64,000 nucleotides of DNA from Hermodice carunculata (GCA_964020975.1 OZ026630.1:64761013-64825012); one strand, 5' to 3'. Shown: positions 11,451 through 21,982, numbered from the stretch's first letter. The notes: a model not told the origin generated them from the letters alone. A program made the numbers and translations.

Positions 11451-13249
11451 TAGGTACATATGGTATTAGTTCTGCTGTTAAAAATAAGAGAAACCTTAGT
11501 CTGGGATAGGCCAATTCATGTACTTTTAGCCCAGGATCAGGACTGTTCCTGTGCTCAGCTTATAGAGACACCTCACTGAAAACCAAGTCACACCTGAAAC
11601 AAGATGTGCCATCTTAGGCTGGAATGTCATTTCAGTCGAACTGTACTCAGCAACCAGAATCATTTTGCTGTAATAAAAGCTGAACAGGTGATAAATAAAT
11701 AAATCATAATGTCCACTAAATAGGTGAAAGTGACCTCAAAATCTAATTGGCTGCTCAATGCCCTGAAACTTTTAGCACCTGTGCACTGTATTTTACAAAA
11801 ATCAATATATCTGTTATTTTGCACCTGTGCACTGTATTTTACAGAAATCAATATACTCATTATGAGTGTTTTTATATTTTGTCAGCATTCTGTCTATAAA
11901 CTGTACCAACACTCTGTGATCTCTGCAACAGACACTGCTGCCTACATTGGTGGAAGTTATCTGCGTGGGCTGAACTCAAAATATGTGGGATGCATAGCGT
12001 TCACAAGATTTTCACATTGTAACCCCTAATTTCCAACTGGCCATTTGACCTTGACCTTTAACTCAGATTAAAAATTTGTTACCGTTCAAGTTATAGGTGC
12101 CACTAGAAACTTCAGCGAAAGGGGCTGATCTAGGTCAAGCCATTTTACCCTCCACAGGCCAAAGGGCTTTGGGCAAATATAATTGAACATAGATTCACAT
12201 TTACATAAAACACTGAAAAATCCATTAATTGAAACTGGGATAGCAAATTTAGTTATCCAGCATTCGTCAATGCCGGTGATAAAAACCACCTGTCTCCCCC
12301 CTGCATGCCATCAACCACTAACACGTCCTTCACAGGCTGACATATGTAACTAGCAGGTGTCACAATATGCTCCAGAAGAGTCTGCGCAATTGCTACCCAA
12401 ATGGCACACCACTCCCTGTCTTCATGCCTGTTTGGCAATCCAAAGCAAAATGATGGTTATGGACCAACAGAAAAGATTAATAAGGACAAAAATTCTACCA
12501 AAAGACGATTTTCAAAGTCGATTATTATGTATCCAACTTAGGAAGTTTTTAATTGACAACAGTAGGCACTTCTTGCGGGTTAGATCAAGGAGCAAAACAG
12601 ACATTCCCTGTTTCCTGTTTTACACGATAAATAAACCGATGATTTAATTGATCAAAATGCACCACTAAAAACCATCCCTCTCATTGTTCTGATTTCATTT
12701 TCCCTATCACCAAACTGGAACCAGAAGTGCTGGTAATGGCGAAAGATTGCACTTGTAACAACTTTTTATACATCAGAAAAGCATACCATGGACCGAACTA
12801 CCATTTGTATGTAACACATGTGTTGTCTTTGTGTTTGCACAAGGAAAAGTAATTTTTATTTTTCGGCATGTCTCAGGAACCCACAATCGTGGCTCTGCCC
12901 ATGTTATAAGAGATCCATGATTGTGGCTCACTGCACTTAACAGTAAAGAATGAGACCTATCAAGACAACACATATTGCTCAGATCAACAACCGTCTTTTT
13001 TCAGTGCATTTTTTTTTTCACCATGGATACCTTTCCATCCACAGGCTCTCACCAGGTGGCGCATCACCACCTTGGCAAAAAAATGTTCACAATGATAATT
13101 AGTCATGTGCTAACTGCAACACGCGAACTGACTTGAACCAAAATGGTTTCATGTCGGTTAGTCTTCCTAATGTAAAGACAATAGGTTTTATGTCAGGCTC
13201 ACGCGGTCACGTAGTACATTACCTGGGCCTATAAATACCAACATAAAAA
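11451..13249. other. No gene recognised; small duplication and R-A tail
   Basis: A 46-bp direct tandem duplication beginning GCACCTGTGCACTG lies at 11775-11820 and 11821-11860. An R-A-like tail (TTCACATTGTAACCCCTA) is at 12010-12035. A minus-strand open stretch at 12253-12438 looks somewhat protein-like but has no motif I recognise and no clear splice sites. A TATAAATA string at 13230-13237 lies just outside the Penelope-like element. Confidence 0.35.
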
Positions 13250-13342
13250 CGAATTGGAAGGCAAGAACAGACCAACAAACTCGAAGAGGAGACTAAAAAG
13301 TATAAAGGAGCCTCCTCCCAACATGTTTCGGCCCCCCTGGGG
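13250..13342 (+). repeat. Left 93-bp inverted terminal repeat of the Penelope-like element
   Basis: Starts CGAATTGGAAGGCAAG and ends CCCCCCTGGGG. It is the exact reverse complement of 15528-15620. Confidence 0.95.
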
Positions 13343-13353
13343 GGGGCCGAAAC

Positions 13354-14337
13354 ATGTTGGCAGAATTTACGCACGAGTACTCACATCGAGAAATACATTT
13401 TCTTGATGTTCTGGTTTCATTAAACGAGGGCCAATACAGCACTACGGTATACAGAAAACCCACGGACAGTAACTCATATTTAAGATATGACTCGTGTCAT
13501 CCACGTCATTGTGTATCAGGCATCCCTTACAGCCAAGCCATCCGCATCCGTCGGATTTGCTCCACAATACAACAATTCTGGGAGCAATCACACATCTTAA
13601 AAGAAGGATTAATTAAAAGTGGCTATCCTCTTAAACTTATTGACAGTGCTATTTCACGCGCATCGTCAACGGACAGAGCCTCTCTACTCACATATCGCCA
13701 AAGGAACACCTCTGCCCACCCGCAGTTCGTCAATCTAATCACAACCTACAATCCGACCTCTCCCATTTCCCAGTATGAAATTGAAAAAAACTGGAATCTT
13801 CTGCAGCATAATGTGGAAACAGTCCACTTGTCTAACATGAAACCCAGGATCACATACAGAAGGTCAAAAAATCTAAGAAATTTCTTAGTACAAACTGACA
13901 TCAACAGAAGTAAACCCACAGCCGGGTGCTTTCCTTGTGGCACTCCTTGTGCCACTTGCCCATATATAACAGAAACAAACTATTTTAGATCAAGGGTGAC
14001 CCACATCACTTATTACGTTAAGCAACATATTAACTGCCAGTCTTATAATGTAATTTATCTTATATCTTGTCAGAAGTGCCAGATTCAATACGTAGGACAA
14101 TCCTCACAAACTCTTAATAAGAGAATTTCTCAGCATAGATCCGATATCTCTCTCAAAAAGGACACATCGGTGGCGGCCCATTTTAATTCTCTAAACCACA
14201 GCATTAATGATCTACAAGTAATCGGTATCCAGACTGTTAATAACAATAAGACGTCGTCACGGTTGGCCGTGGAAGCCACGTGGATTGACGAATTACGCAC
14301 AATAAATCCGTTAGGCCTAAACGTTAAAGACTCGTAG
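13354..14337 (+). CDS. Penelope-like ORF: RT C-terminus plus GIY-YIG endonuclease
   Basis: 327 aa, uninterrupted. Residues about 15-100 match the end of a Penelope-like RT (HFLDVLVSLNEG, TTVYRKPTDSNSYL, a CHPRH motif). Residues 192-202 carry a cysteine cluster (C192, C195, C199, C202). Residues about 230-325 form the GIY-YIG nuclease: VIYLI stands for the GIY strand, QYVGQS for YIG, then arginine/histidine in KRISQHRSD and a glutamate near 307 in VEATWIDE. This is the cleavage module that nicks target DNA before reverse transcription. A complete Penelope-like protein is roughly twice this length, so palm and fingers are missing. The first ATG lies inside the partial terminal-repeat copy, so this start may be fortuitous. 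Confidence 0.85.
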   Translation: MLAEFTHEYSHREIHFLDVLVSLNEGQYSTTVYRKPTDSNSYLRYDSCHPRHCVSGIPYSQAIRIRRICSTIQQFWEQSHILKEGLIKSGYPLKLIDSAISRASSTDRASLLTYRQRNTSAHPQFVNLITTYNPTSPISQYEIEKNWNLLQHNVETVHLSNMKPRITYRRSKNLRNFLVQTDINRSKPTAGCFPCGTPCATCPYITETNYFRSRVTHITYYVKQHINCQSYNVIYLISCQKCQIQYVGQSSQTLNKRISQHRSDISLKKDTSVAAHFNSLNHSINDLQVIGIQTVNNNKTSSRLAVEATWIDELRTINPLGLNVKDS

Positions 14338-14381
14338 ACATAGCCATCTGATGCAGTTGAGCCGCGATCATCCTTCCAATC

Positions 14382-15074
14382 ATGAGGTTTACGTGCATAA
14401 TCTGCTTCAAAAATTTCAGCAGAGCATGGTCTCTGAGGAGACATGTACGGACGCACGACAGGGAAACGCGCCGTTTAACTTGCCCTGAATGTTTGTGCTC
14501 TTTTGGCAGGCTGGACAACTTTAACAGACATCTACAAACGAAACACGACGGCAAGCACATCTCCCCTGTGAAATTTAACCCCAGAGCCACAGCCAGCATC
14601 CCACAAGCCGCTGAAAGACCGTGGGAGTCCACCGGGAGAATCATCTCCACCCACAAGACCTCTTTAGCTACGTTCAGGGTGATTGCGGGCAGAGACAAGG
14701 CGAAGAAGCACACCAATAGCGCATCGAAAGTGAAACCGCAGCAATCGACCACACGCAACCAACCCGCAGCGACATCTGGCGTTTTTTTGCAAATCCGTAG
14801 ACTCTCCGACTCTGAAAGCAGCAGCGACGAGGACCGCATTCCCCCCCTCGAAGCTCCAGTCCTCCCACCCAACCTTCAGGATCTTGACTCCGGGGAGGAA
14901 ACCCCATGCCAGGATGAGCATCCAGACCCTGCCACCCTTGATTCAAGGATACAGACGGTAGACAGAGCCATCCTGAAGGTACTGAAGAACATCCATTCGA
15001 TCCTGTATCCTCCGCCGTCTATCTTATATACGGACTTAGCTCTGTCAAGCGATTCCAGCGACAGTGACTCTTAA
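14382..15074 (+). CDS. C2H2 zinc-finger protein within Penelope-like element
   Basis: 230 aa, opening 44 nt after the upstream ORF's stop on the same strand. Finger 1 spans residues 5-25 (C5, C8, H21, H25; spacing C-2-C-12-H-3-H). Finger 2 spans 34-55 (C34, C37, H50, H55; C-2-C-12-H-4-H). The linker between them is basic. The middle is Lys/Ser-rich, and the tail is acidic and serine-rich (LSDSESSSDEDR near 141 and a run of Ser/Asp at the very end). Two fingers could bind DNA or RNA. Downstream cargo of this kind is not part of the canonical Penelope-like layout as I know it, so it may be an accessory ORF or a captured host gene. The position between the two identical terminal repeats says it moved with the element. 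Function is unknown. Confidence 0.75.
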   Translation: MRFTCIICFKNFSRAWSLRRHVRTHDRETRRLTCPECLCSFGRLDNFNRHLQTKHDGKHISPVKFNPRATASIPQAAERPWESTGRIISTHKTSLATFRVIAGRDKAKKHTNSASKVKPQQSTTRNQPAATSGVFLQIRRLSDSESSSDEDRIPPLEAPVLPPNLQDLDSGEETPCQDEHPDPATLDSRIQTVDRAILKVLKNIHSILYPPPSILYTDLALSSDSSDSDS

Positions 15075-15527
15075 AATCTTTTATTGTCGTTAGGTGCTCA
15101 CTTTTATCACTTTATTTCTTTAATCTATTCTGCCTCTCTTCTAACTTAAAAGCATTGTAAATTATAGCCATCTATCAGTGAAGCAGTATGGACACACTTT
15201 GATCTTTGACTTTGCTGACTATTCGCTCACAGAACTTTTCTTCGTGCTGTGCAACACACATTACAATTATAAATTTACATAATAATTTTTCGGGGGTATC
15301 TATGCATATCCCAGAACTTGATTTTTTAGTGGACTTCACGGTCGTGGCTCTCACACCACATAACGTATTAAGCACGCTCAATATTACGTTGGTACGTCAC
15401 AAGTATGATAAGAGCAGTTCACAAGACGTAAATAAGCACACAACACGGTTCAACATGTAACACCTCATTTTTAATATAGGCAGAGAAATAAAAGCACACA
15501 ACGAGCCTCCGTTCCCCCTGACGAAGG

Positions 15528-15620
15528 CCCCAGGGGGGCCGAAACATGTTGGGAGGAGGCTCCTTTATACTTTTTAGTCTCCTCTTCGAGTTTGTTGGTC
15601 TGTTCTTGCCTTCCAATTCG
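15528..15620 (-). repeat. Right 93-bp inverted terminal repeat of the Penelope-like element
   Basis: Exact reverse complement of 13250-13342. It begins CCCCAGGGGGGCCGAAAC. Confidence 0.95.
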
Positions 15621-17876
15621 ATTTTTAACGACAACAGCACCTCCGTATCGGTTCCCACGATCCAAACTTGAAGTTTTCCTCCCACTACGTGTTGGTTGAA
15701 CCCCTCTTTGTATTACCTTAGAACATAAAAACGAACGCAGCAACCTTTGATAGTCTCTGAGGAGCTCAGGATGGGCAAAACCAGTCAGACTCCTCTATAC
15801 CAAAGTCTGCAGTTCTTTTCAAGTAAAACAGGCAATCAGTTTCCCAGGAAATGAGTTACAGGTGAATTTGAACACGTTATTTCATTTCATAAAGGGGTGA
15901 CAAAACAGTATTTGAATTAATGTCTGTGACCTGTACTACAAACATGCATGTATACACCCAAACTACAAAAATAAACATTTTGTGGAACTGATTCCCAAAA
16001 TGAAAACATCACTGCCTGATAATCTGATAATCATAGGACTATCCTGATTGGAATCCGTGTAATTATCAAGCTCAGCAAAAAGACAAACACAGTTTGAGTT
16101 GTCCCTCTGCCAATTATCTTTCCTTTTGGACAGGAACATCAGGCACAAAAACCCTACAAATTAGCCACTTCATGATGATTGTACTGTTAACTTGTTATGT
16201 TCTGAGCCCTCAATCTGTGATACTGCAACAAAGTCTCTCAGCATCTCTTGCCAAATCCCCAGTGGCAATGCAAACAAAGCACCTTCAATTTCTGCTGTGT
16301 GCAGCTTTACAACGATGTCCTTTACACTGATAGAAATAAATAATGCCACAAACTCCATGCCGACATGACTGATGCAACAGAAATCCACAGAATTGGGTCT
16401 TTGTGCTTGGATCTGTCTCATCGCTGATTTGCCTTTGTGTGCCCGTGGACATCATTTCCATGTCTCACACAAAATAAAAGATCAATCAACTTCTTCACTT
16501 GTACTTTCTGTCTCAAATGATCTTGACCAAGTCTACATAGATGAGTACTACTTAACCCTTGTATTGCTGGACTCATGCACTCTTCAATGGTTGGTTTAAC
16601 CAACAGCTGGTTTAAAAATATTCTATTCATCTAATCCCATTGCTAATTTTACCCCCAAAAATGATGATTGGGAAAGAGGGCTCAGCCCTATTTAAATCCC
16701 AATCGCGAGAAAAGACAGATTACACAGGGCAGCAGAAGACATATACATAGAATCGGCAACATGCGGCAGATGGCAAGACCAAGACCAGAAAGACAGTGGG
16801 GCTTCACCAGTGATAGAGCAATTTAGGAATTACTCATGATAGTGACTGATGTCAGGCTACGACTGATTAAGTTTACAACTCTAACTGATGTTAATACAAA
16901 CTTTAACGGTTCACTGTCATAAGCCGTAGAAATGAGATTTATATGTACATTGTATATGCTATGTGTCACCAAATAACAGCCTCCTAAGCTTAGAAACCTT
17001 TAAACCTGATGTATCTGACAAAAATTCCTCTTTGCATACACACTCCTTACAGTCTTCCACACTACTTTTGTCAAGGCTTCAGTCAAAGCTTTTTTTTTCT
17101 TCTTTTTTTTAGTGATCACATAAACTCTGTGATCTGTGGTCAGCAGAGATAAAAACATCATCTAAAGCAAATGATGTTTGAAATCCTTGGGTTTTCGGCC
17201 AGTTTGGACAAGACAGGGTTAATGCCGATTAGCTGGGCAACTCCAGATCTACCATTACTGGTTGAATGTGTGATCATGCAAACCTTTGACATCTTCATCG
17301 ATATCATCTCCACTAATCCTTGCAATTAACCCTTTCACTGGGGTGAGGCATGAGCAGATAACCATGCCTCATGACGCACAGCCAGCAGGACAAAAAGTCA
17401 GTGGTACAGTGTCACCAGAGTTCATCACAGTCTAAGTTTCTGGTCTTTACAGAGGAACCTGGCTATAGGCAATCCCCACAGCATCTGTGAAACCCGGTCT
17501 TTATCCCATCCCCTTTACACTGATGAAATCCAGCCAACAAAATATTGCTTTAATATCTTTGTTAATTCACCATTCATGATTAACAGAATAAATGAAACTT
17601 GTTGAGATCTATACGACCAGTTTGTCCTGGGTTAAAAGCTAATATTGGCACATGGTGCAGCAAGCACCCAACCACGGGAAGTCCTGAAAATTATATTCTG
17701 GGCATAACTTGAAAACTGTGGACTATTTGTTTTGTGACCACGGAACAGCTGGGTTTAGAACCAAAAACCTCCTGCACCAGTCACCTAGCTGAACCTGGAA
17801 AATACACAAGCCAACTGCACCAAATCACATTCACAACCAAAAAGTTTAAGAACAGACAGATGGAAGGGCAGATAGG
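15621..17876. other. No gene recognised
   Basis: About 2.2 kb with only short frames. Two TTAACCC-type strings (16553 and 17331) recall the ends of the TTAA-flanked MITEs but have no clear partner. A T-rich tract lies at 17090-17111. Confidence 0.4.
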
Positions 17877-17914
17877 CAGACAGAAAAATTGCATTTATGC
17901 AATTTTTCTGTCTG
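17877..17914. repeat. Perfect 18-bp palindrome with 2-nt loop
   Basis: The left arm CAGACAGAAAAATTGCAT is exactly complementary to 17897-17914, with TT between. It is the longest perfect short hairpin I saw in non-transposon DNA here. It could be a foldback scar or a transcribed hairpin. Confidence 0.95.
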
Positions 17915-18119
17915 GTTATAAGCTCTGCAACCTACAGTCACCAGACCTGAAAAGGTTTGCTTTGCTTTGGCATGTATTTAATCTTCCCAATTTTCAGAAA
18001 AATGACAAATTCACAAGGACTCAATCACAATAAAAAAAAATTTGCTGGACACTAAGAAGGGCATTACTACTGCAGTATTATAATAGAAATATCGCCATAC
18101 TGTATAGCAGTATCTGTTT

Positions 18120-18335
18120 ACAGTCACTGGCGCATGCCGCTTTAACTGCAGGCTGATAAGATCAATTACATTCCCAGGCCGTGAGTTTATTTCTCAGAAG
18201 TCACCCGCCACGCCATGTGTCTCCTCACATGTGTATTTGTTCATTCACTGGCATGTGCGGTGCTCATTACTGGCAGTTCAATTACATTCTCAGGCCGTGA
18301 GTTTATTTCTCATTAGCCACTCACTCCAGTCATGG
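18120..18335. repeat. Short direct duplication (~120 bp spacing)
   Basis: The string TCAATTACATTC-CAGGCCGTGAG plus TTTATTTCTCA occurs twice (from about 18163 and 18279), each preceded by a CACTGGCRYATGYSG string. An old local duplication. Confidence 0.6.
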
Positions 18336-18439
18336 AACATGAAGAGTACATTCCATTAAATAAGAGTACATTTCACTAAACTCACTAAATTATTTATTTG
18401 GAGGGAGTCTTTGGACATTTTACAGAGCTATACTGGCCA

Positions 18440-19505
18440 AAGTGTCAGGAGAAAAGTGCAGAAACCACACTTGTCACGCGATAAGTATTCGTGACATTTC
18501 CCGCGAACAGAACAAAAATATATCTACAACCTCCATTTCTGCATCAGATTGCATTGAATGCTTGAATTTGCAAGACGTCCTTATTGAAGTGACTGAAGAC
18601 AGCCATGTTGTTAAACATACCTAGGCTTCCAGACCCAAAAACCTACATCTAACTGTTGAAGGTGCAATGCTGCTTCACAGGGGGTTGAGAAACGCAAGCC
18701 TCAGGGAACTAAGCATGCAAAAAAGCTCCCTAATGATTATGACACAACCAAAGGGGATTACGTCCAGCATGATTCAGGAACTGGTGCAGGTACATGACAC
18801 TCCAGACGAGCTAGCTGATTTCAAATTTGGACCAGACTGGACTATGAAGCAAGAGCGCTCAGGTCAAGTGACAGTTACCAGCATTGATGACAAACAGCAA
18901 TTAACTGCCGAATTGATAGCTTAAAAAGTTAGACATATGCTTCCAACACAGGAGATATATGCCTGCATCACATCATGCTATCTGCCTCTGGGTGTTGATT
19001 TCCCTGCCAGGTAGTATGTCACACACACAGACATGCACTGGAGCAATACAGTGACCATGTTGATGTACACATAGTTCTACTGCCGTAGATTTAAGATCAG
19101 TAAAATATTCTGGAAAAACCAGGTCATAAAGTGCTGTTGCCTAATACCATACACATTGTGTGGACAAATTCAAAAAGAAACTGTTGGAAAATGAGATTTG
19201 TTATGGGTACATGTCTGCCTGTTGCACTGACGAGCTCCAACCACTGGACTTGACAGAAAACAAAGACTTTAAAGAAGAACCAAAAAAGCATTTTCATACA
19301 TGGTATATATTGATGAAGTCATTAGCCACATGGACAAACAAGAAGATGCGACTAGAGAGAAGGTTGTCAGTAGTGTACAGTTGGACTTGCATCTTTCACA
19401 CCTGTTGCCTATCCACGTGAACTGGTTGACTGCTGCATGCCAGGCAATGGAGGGCAAATCACATCTTATATGTGATGGGTTGAGAAAAGCTGGACTTGCA
19501 TAAAG
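18440..19505 (+). mobile_element. Pogo/Tigger-like transposase remnant
   Basis: The + strand carries broken frames resembling the end of a pogo-type DDE transposase. The best match to the family signature (CTxxLQPLDVxVNKPFK) is CCTDELQPLDLTENKDFK near 19226-19279. It is followed by a KKHFHTWY string and then, in another frame, by DEVISHMDKQED and by QLDLHLSHLLPIHVNWL plus a DGLRKAGLA ending at 19503, as in invertebrate Tigger-like proteins. Upstream frames at 18442-18924 may be the N-terminal part but carry no clear motif. Several frame breaks and stops show it is dead. It may be the autonomous relative of the TA-flanked MITEs at 21801, 27494, 30596, 35803 and 44551. Confidence 0.65.
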
Positions 19506-19691
19506 TGGTTACCGATCGTCAGTGATATCATTACTAGTAGCAGACCAATGGACTGCTGTACAAAGTGTTTTTTGCTGCAATGATAAAAAGTGAAGCAAGT
19601 GACTGACATTTTTTAAAAATTTCATTTGTTTACTGCTATAGTAAATGATTGAAAAGTTGTTCATTTTTGGGCCTTTCGAAGGAAGGTGACA

Positions 19692-19882
19692 TAGGGCCTG
19701 TATTTTTCCATTTTTAACGGAAACAGGACGGAATCAAGAATTTTTGTCACCTCTGAAACAGAATTTGCTGTTTTGCCTTAATGTGTTTTACATACAAAGT
19801 GAACTACTGAAACGGAATGTGGAAATTTCTGGCTGGTGAAACGGAATTTCTAGTTTTTTGGAACAGAAAAATACAGGCCCTA
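19692..19882. mobile_element. hAT-type MITE, 191 bp, with target duplication
   Basis: Terminal inverted repeats TAGGGCCTGTATTTTTC and GAAAAATACAGGCCCTA bound a 191-bp unit. GTGACA flanks both sides (19686-19691 and 19883-19888) as a direct duplication, part of what was probably an 8-bp hAT target site. The interior is non-coding and repeats an ACGGAAT motif. Confidence 0.8.
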
Positions 19883-20315
19883 GTGACATTGCCAACTGGA
19901 CACCAAGAACAGGTATTATACACCTGAACTGAACTTTTACTCTCTGTGTTGGGAACTGATTCTGCACAGACTGCGACAGTAATTATTCTATGTTTGAGGG
20001 TAAATTATCATTTCCTAAGTGTGAAAGTCAAAAGTTGTTAGTCACTGTAGATCACATGACCTAAACATTGTTACAACTAAATTGTGACATGCCTGTATCA
20101 GTGACATAGGGCATTAACATGGTGACAAAATCAAATGCACGCAAGGGATGTTCAATTATAAGTCACACATGATGCTGAATAACTATACAACGCATGTAAG
20201 CACACACAGCATACCAGGTGGGCCTTGAAAGTAGGCCTACGACACTTTTTTGCAATGAATACCCAACTAAGCATAGAATAAAATAAATCTTACATTAATG
20301 GTGACTCAGTTACTA

Positions 20316-20397
20316 TTTTTCTCTCACTAGGGAACGTTGTTGGTGGGAAAAATCACTCATGACTGCCCACCAACAACGATCCCTGGTGCGAGAAAAG
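20316..20397. repeat. 82-bp foldback, ~31-bp arms
   Basis: A left arm with CACTAGGGAACGTTGTTGG pairs with a right arm containing CCAACAACGATCCCTGGTG. There are three or four mismatches over about 31 bp, with an 18-nt loop. It lies directly before the candidate exon at 20431. Confidence 0.85.
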
Positions 20398-20430
20398 TAA
20401 ACTCACCCATGCAAGATTCTCTATTTCCAG

Positions 20431-20483
20431 TATGGAAGCCTTGGCACTTTAGGATTACACATGCCACACACTGTATATTTTAG
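20431..20483 (+). CDS. Candidate penultimate exon, unknown gene
   Basis: A strong acceptor (TTCTCTATTTCCAG) precedes 53 nt that read YGSLGTLGLHMPHTVYF plus two bases (AG). A GTACTT donor follows at 20484. The leftover AG joins the single base that opens the exon at 21468 to make an Arg codon, so the two exons are phase-compatible. No family recognised. The same segment also has a minus-strand reading with a donor (GTGAGT), which makes the strand less certain. Confidence 0.4.
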
Positions 20484-20635
20484 GTACTTTTAAAAATAAA
20501 TAAAATGCTATCAAACTTTTTTTTGCTTTTTGGTGCATTTCATAGTACTAGAACTGCATACATGCATTTTGCTTTATTTTTGTGGATACATACTGTACTG
20601 TATCTCTTCCAGCTGATGTAGGCCCCCCTTGCAAT

Positions 20636-20647
20636 CCGCCATCTTGG
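20636..20647 (-). promoter_or_regulatory. YY1-type site at a possible start codon, minus strand
   Basis: On the minus strand the sequence reads CCAAGATGGCGG, a full YY1 consensus. Its ATG opens the frame MADCKGGLHQLEEIQY, with GTACAG or GTATGT donors about 45 nt later. YY1 sites over the start codon are a known layout for housekeeping-type promoters. Upstream, at about 20690, a TCACATG E-box-like string follows. A linked downstream exon was not established. Confidence 0.3.
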
Positions 20648-21467
20648 TTTCTGAATCATTATGGCTTCATGGCCCATCCCTGAACCTGGACCATGTGATC
20701 TTAGTTTTCATGATGTTTATAAATTTGTGGATTAAAACAAACCGTAAGAAAAGCAAGAATAAAAATACTGCGAAAATAAAGCAATTTACAGTGATTTGAA
20801 CACTTCATGAAAAGTGCTGAGCACCAGTATTATTGTTAAAAAATTTATGCGCACAGCATTTAAAACCGCTTGGTAGCCTTGAGTCCATGATAAGTGGCAT
20901 CCAAGCAAATTTTCAATCTATAAGTAAAGGCCTACTGACTTAGATTTTACCTTTCAAGGTCAAAGTTGACAGCTTCAAATGAAACACAAATGTGTCATTT
21001 CCTAGTCATGTTTAATAGTAACAATGCTCTTATAATTCACCATTTTCCACTTATACATGTAAGTCATTATCTGTTCCTGACCTTGATCTGATCTTTCAAG
21101 GTCACTCAAGGTTAAACGTGACAGTGCCCCATGTGAAATTACGATGACCAGCTTCTGTTCAAGAGTTACTGACACAACAAGTGATGTGCAGGCAGATAGA
21201 CTGAAAAACAGACAGCAAAGGTGACAGCAATGCCCTTCAGACTCACGTGCTTAGCACCATAACTTAATATATTACAAAATTCATGATTTAAAAAAATGAC
21301 AAAATTTATTTGAATGCTCTCCCCCCATCTGAGATATTCTCAGAGTTTTGGCAAGGTTTTGTTGGTATGCACAATTAACTGATCAGCAATTTCCCAACCT
21401 GACATGGCATAACAATTTCCCTTTTTTGTGTGTGTATATAATTTTTCCCTTTCTTTTTGCGATGTAG

Positions 21468-21639
21468 ACCTAGGTACAAACCAAAGCCAGGAGAAGAAAC
21501 TAGCACACCTACATGTATTGAAAACACATATGTACCACGCCCCACTCGACCAGGTGCAGACAAGCAAGTGGCCACAAGTGCAGTGCAGCATGATGATTAT
21601 CTCACATATGGTACTGAGAAGCAATACTTTTATCCTTAG
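21468..21639 (+). CDS. Candidate terminal coding exon, unknown gene
   Basis: A long pyrimidine tract (21441-21459) leads to an AG at 21467. The exon then reads 56 codons to a TAG at 21637-21639. The peptide is proline- and charge-rich: PRYKPKPGEETSTPTCIE early, VPRPTRPGADKQ in the middle, and a YLTYGTEKQYFYP end. It joins in phase to 20431-20483. The tail looks like an extended, unstructured C-terminus. I see no AATAAA in the 300 bp downstream. Family unknown. Confidence 0.5.
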
Positions 21640-21800
21640 TTTCCCTTTCTAAAAACTTGTATGATGATATTGACCTTGAAACATTTATTTCAATGTCTGT
21701 ATTTTTTTTCTTCTATTTTTTGGGGGTACATTGGCAAAAGAATATTGTGAACCACAAATTAGCAATCTCCAGGGATGGTCTCTGGTGACAGTTTTTACAG

Positions 21801-21982
21801 TACAGTAAAACCTCTCTAACCGAACACCTCTGTATACCCAACACCTCTCTATAATGAACACCATTTCTCGGTCCCACATACATACTTCCAATGTAAGCAA
21901 ACCTCCCTATACCAAACACCCCACTATACCAAACACTTTTTTCCGGTCCCAAGGGTGTTCAGTATAGGGAGGTTTTACAGTA
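21801..21982. mobile_element. Pogo-type MITE, TA-flanked
   Basis: Ends CAGTAAAACCTCTCTA and (reverse) CTGTAAAACCTCCCTA with flanking TA. The interior repeats CCGAACACC/ACCAAACACC strings. About 180 bp, non-coding. Confidence 0.8.

Larger units (their letters stand above)
13250..15620 (+). mobile_element. Penelope-like element with GIY-YIG ORF and zinc-finger ORF
   Basis: A 2.37 kb unit bounded by 93-bp inverted repeats (13250-13342 and 15528-15620) that I find identical base for base. Just inside the left repeat lies a third, partial copy (about 20 bp, 13343-13362) in the orientation of the right repeat. It creates a palindrome around CCAACATGTTTCGG and the ATG of the first ORF. Downstream come the 327-aa ORF (end of the RT plus GIY-YIG endonuclease) and, 44 nt further, a 230-aa C2H2 ORF. 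Penelope-like elements are known for terminal repeats in direct or inverted arrangement and for 5' truncation, which this layout fits. The full RT core is absent, so the copy is probably 5'-truncated. Identical ends and open frames suggest a recent insertion. Confidence 0.85.

Noticed and set aside
14324-14946. Minus-strand ORFs of 85-182 aa
   Set aside because: They lie opposite the zinc-finger ORF and show no motif of their own; shadows.
15760-15850. Short + strand frame MGKTSQTPLYQSLQFF
   Set aside because: No splice partner or promoter, and it ends at once in a stop.
17331-17637. Further TTAA-flanked MITE (TTAACCCTTTCACTG ... GTCCTGGGTTAAAA)
   Set aside because: The two ends do not pair beyond TTAACCC and there is no central hairpin.
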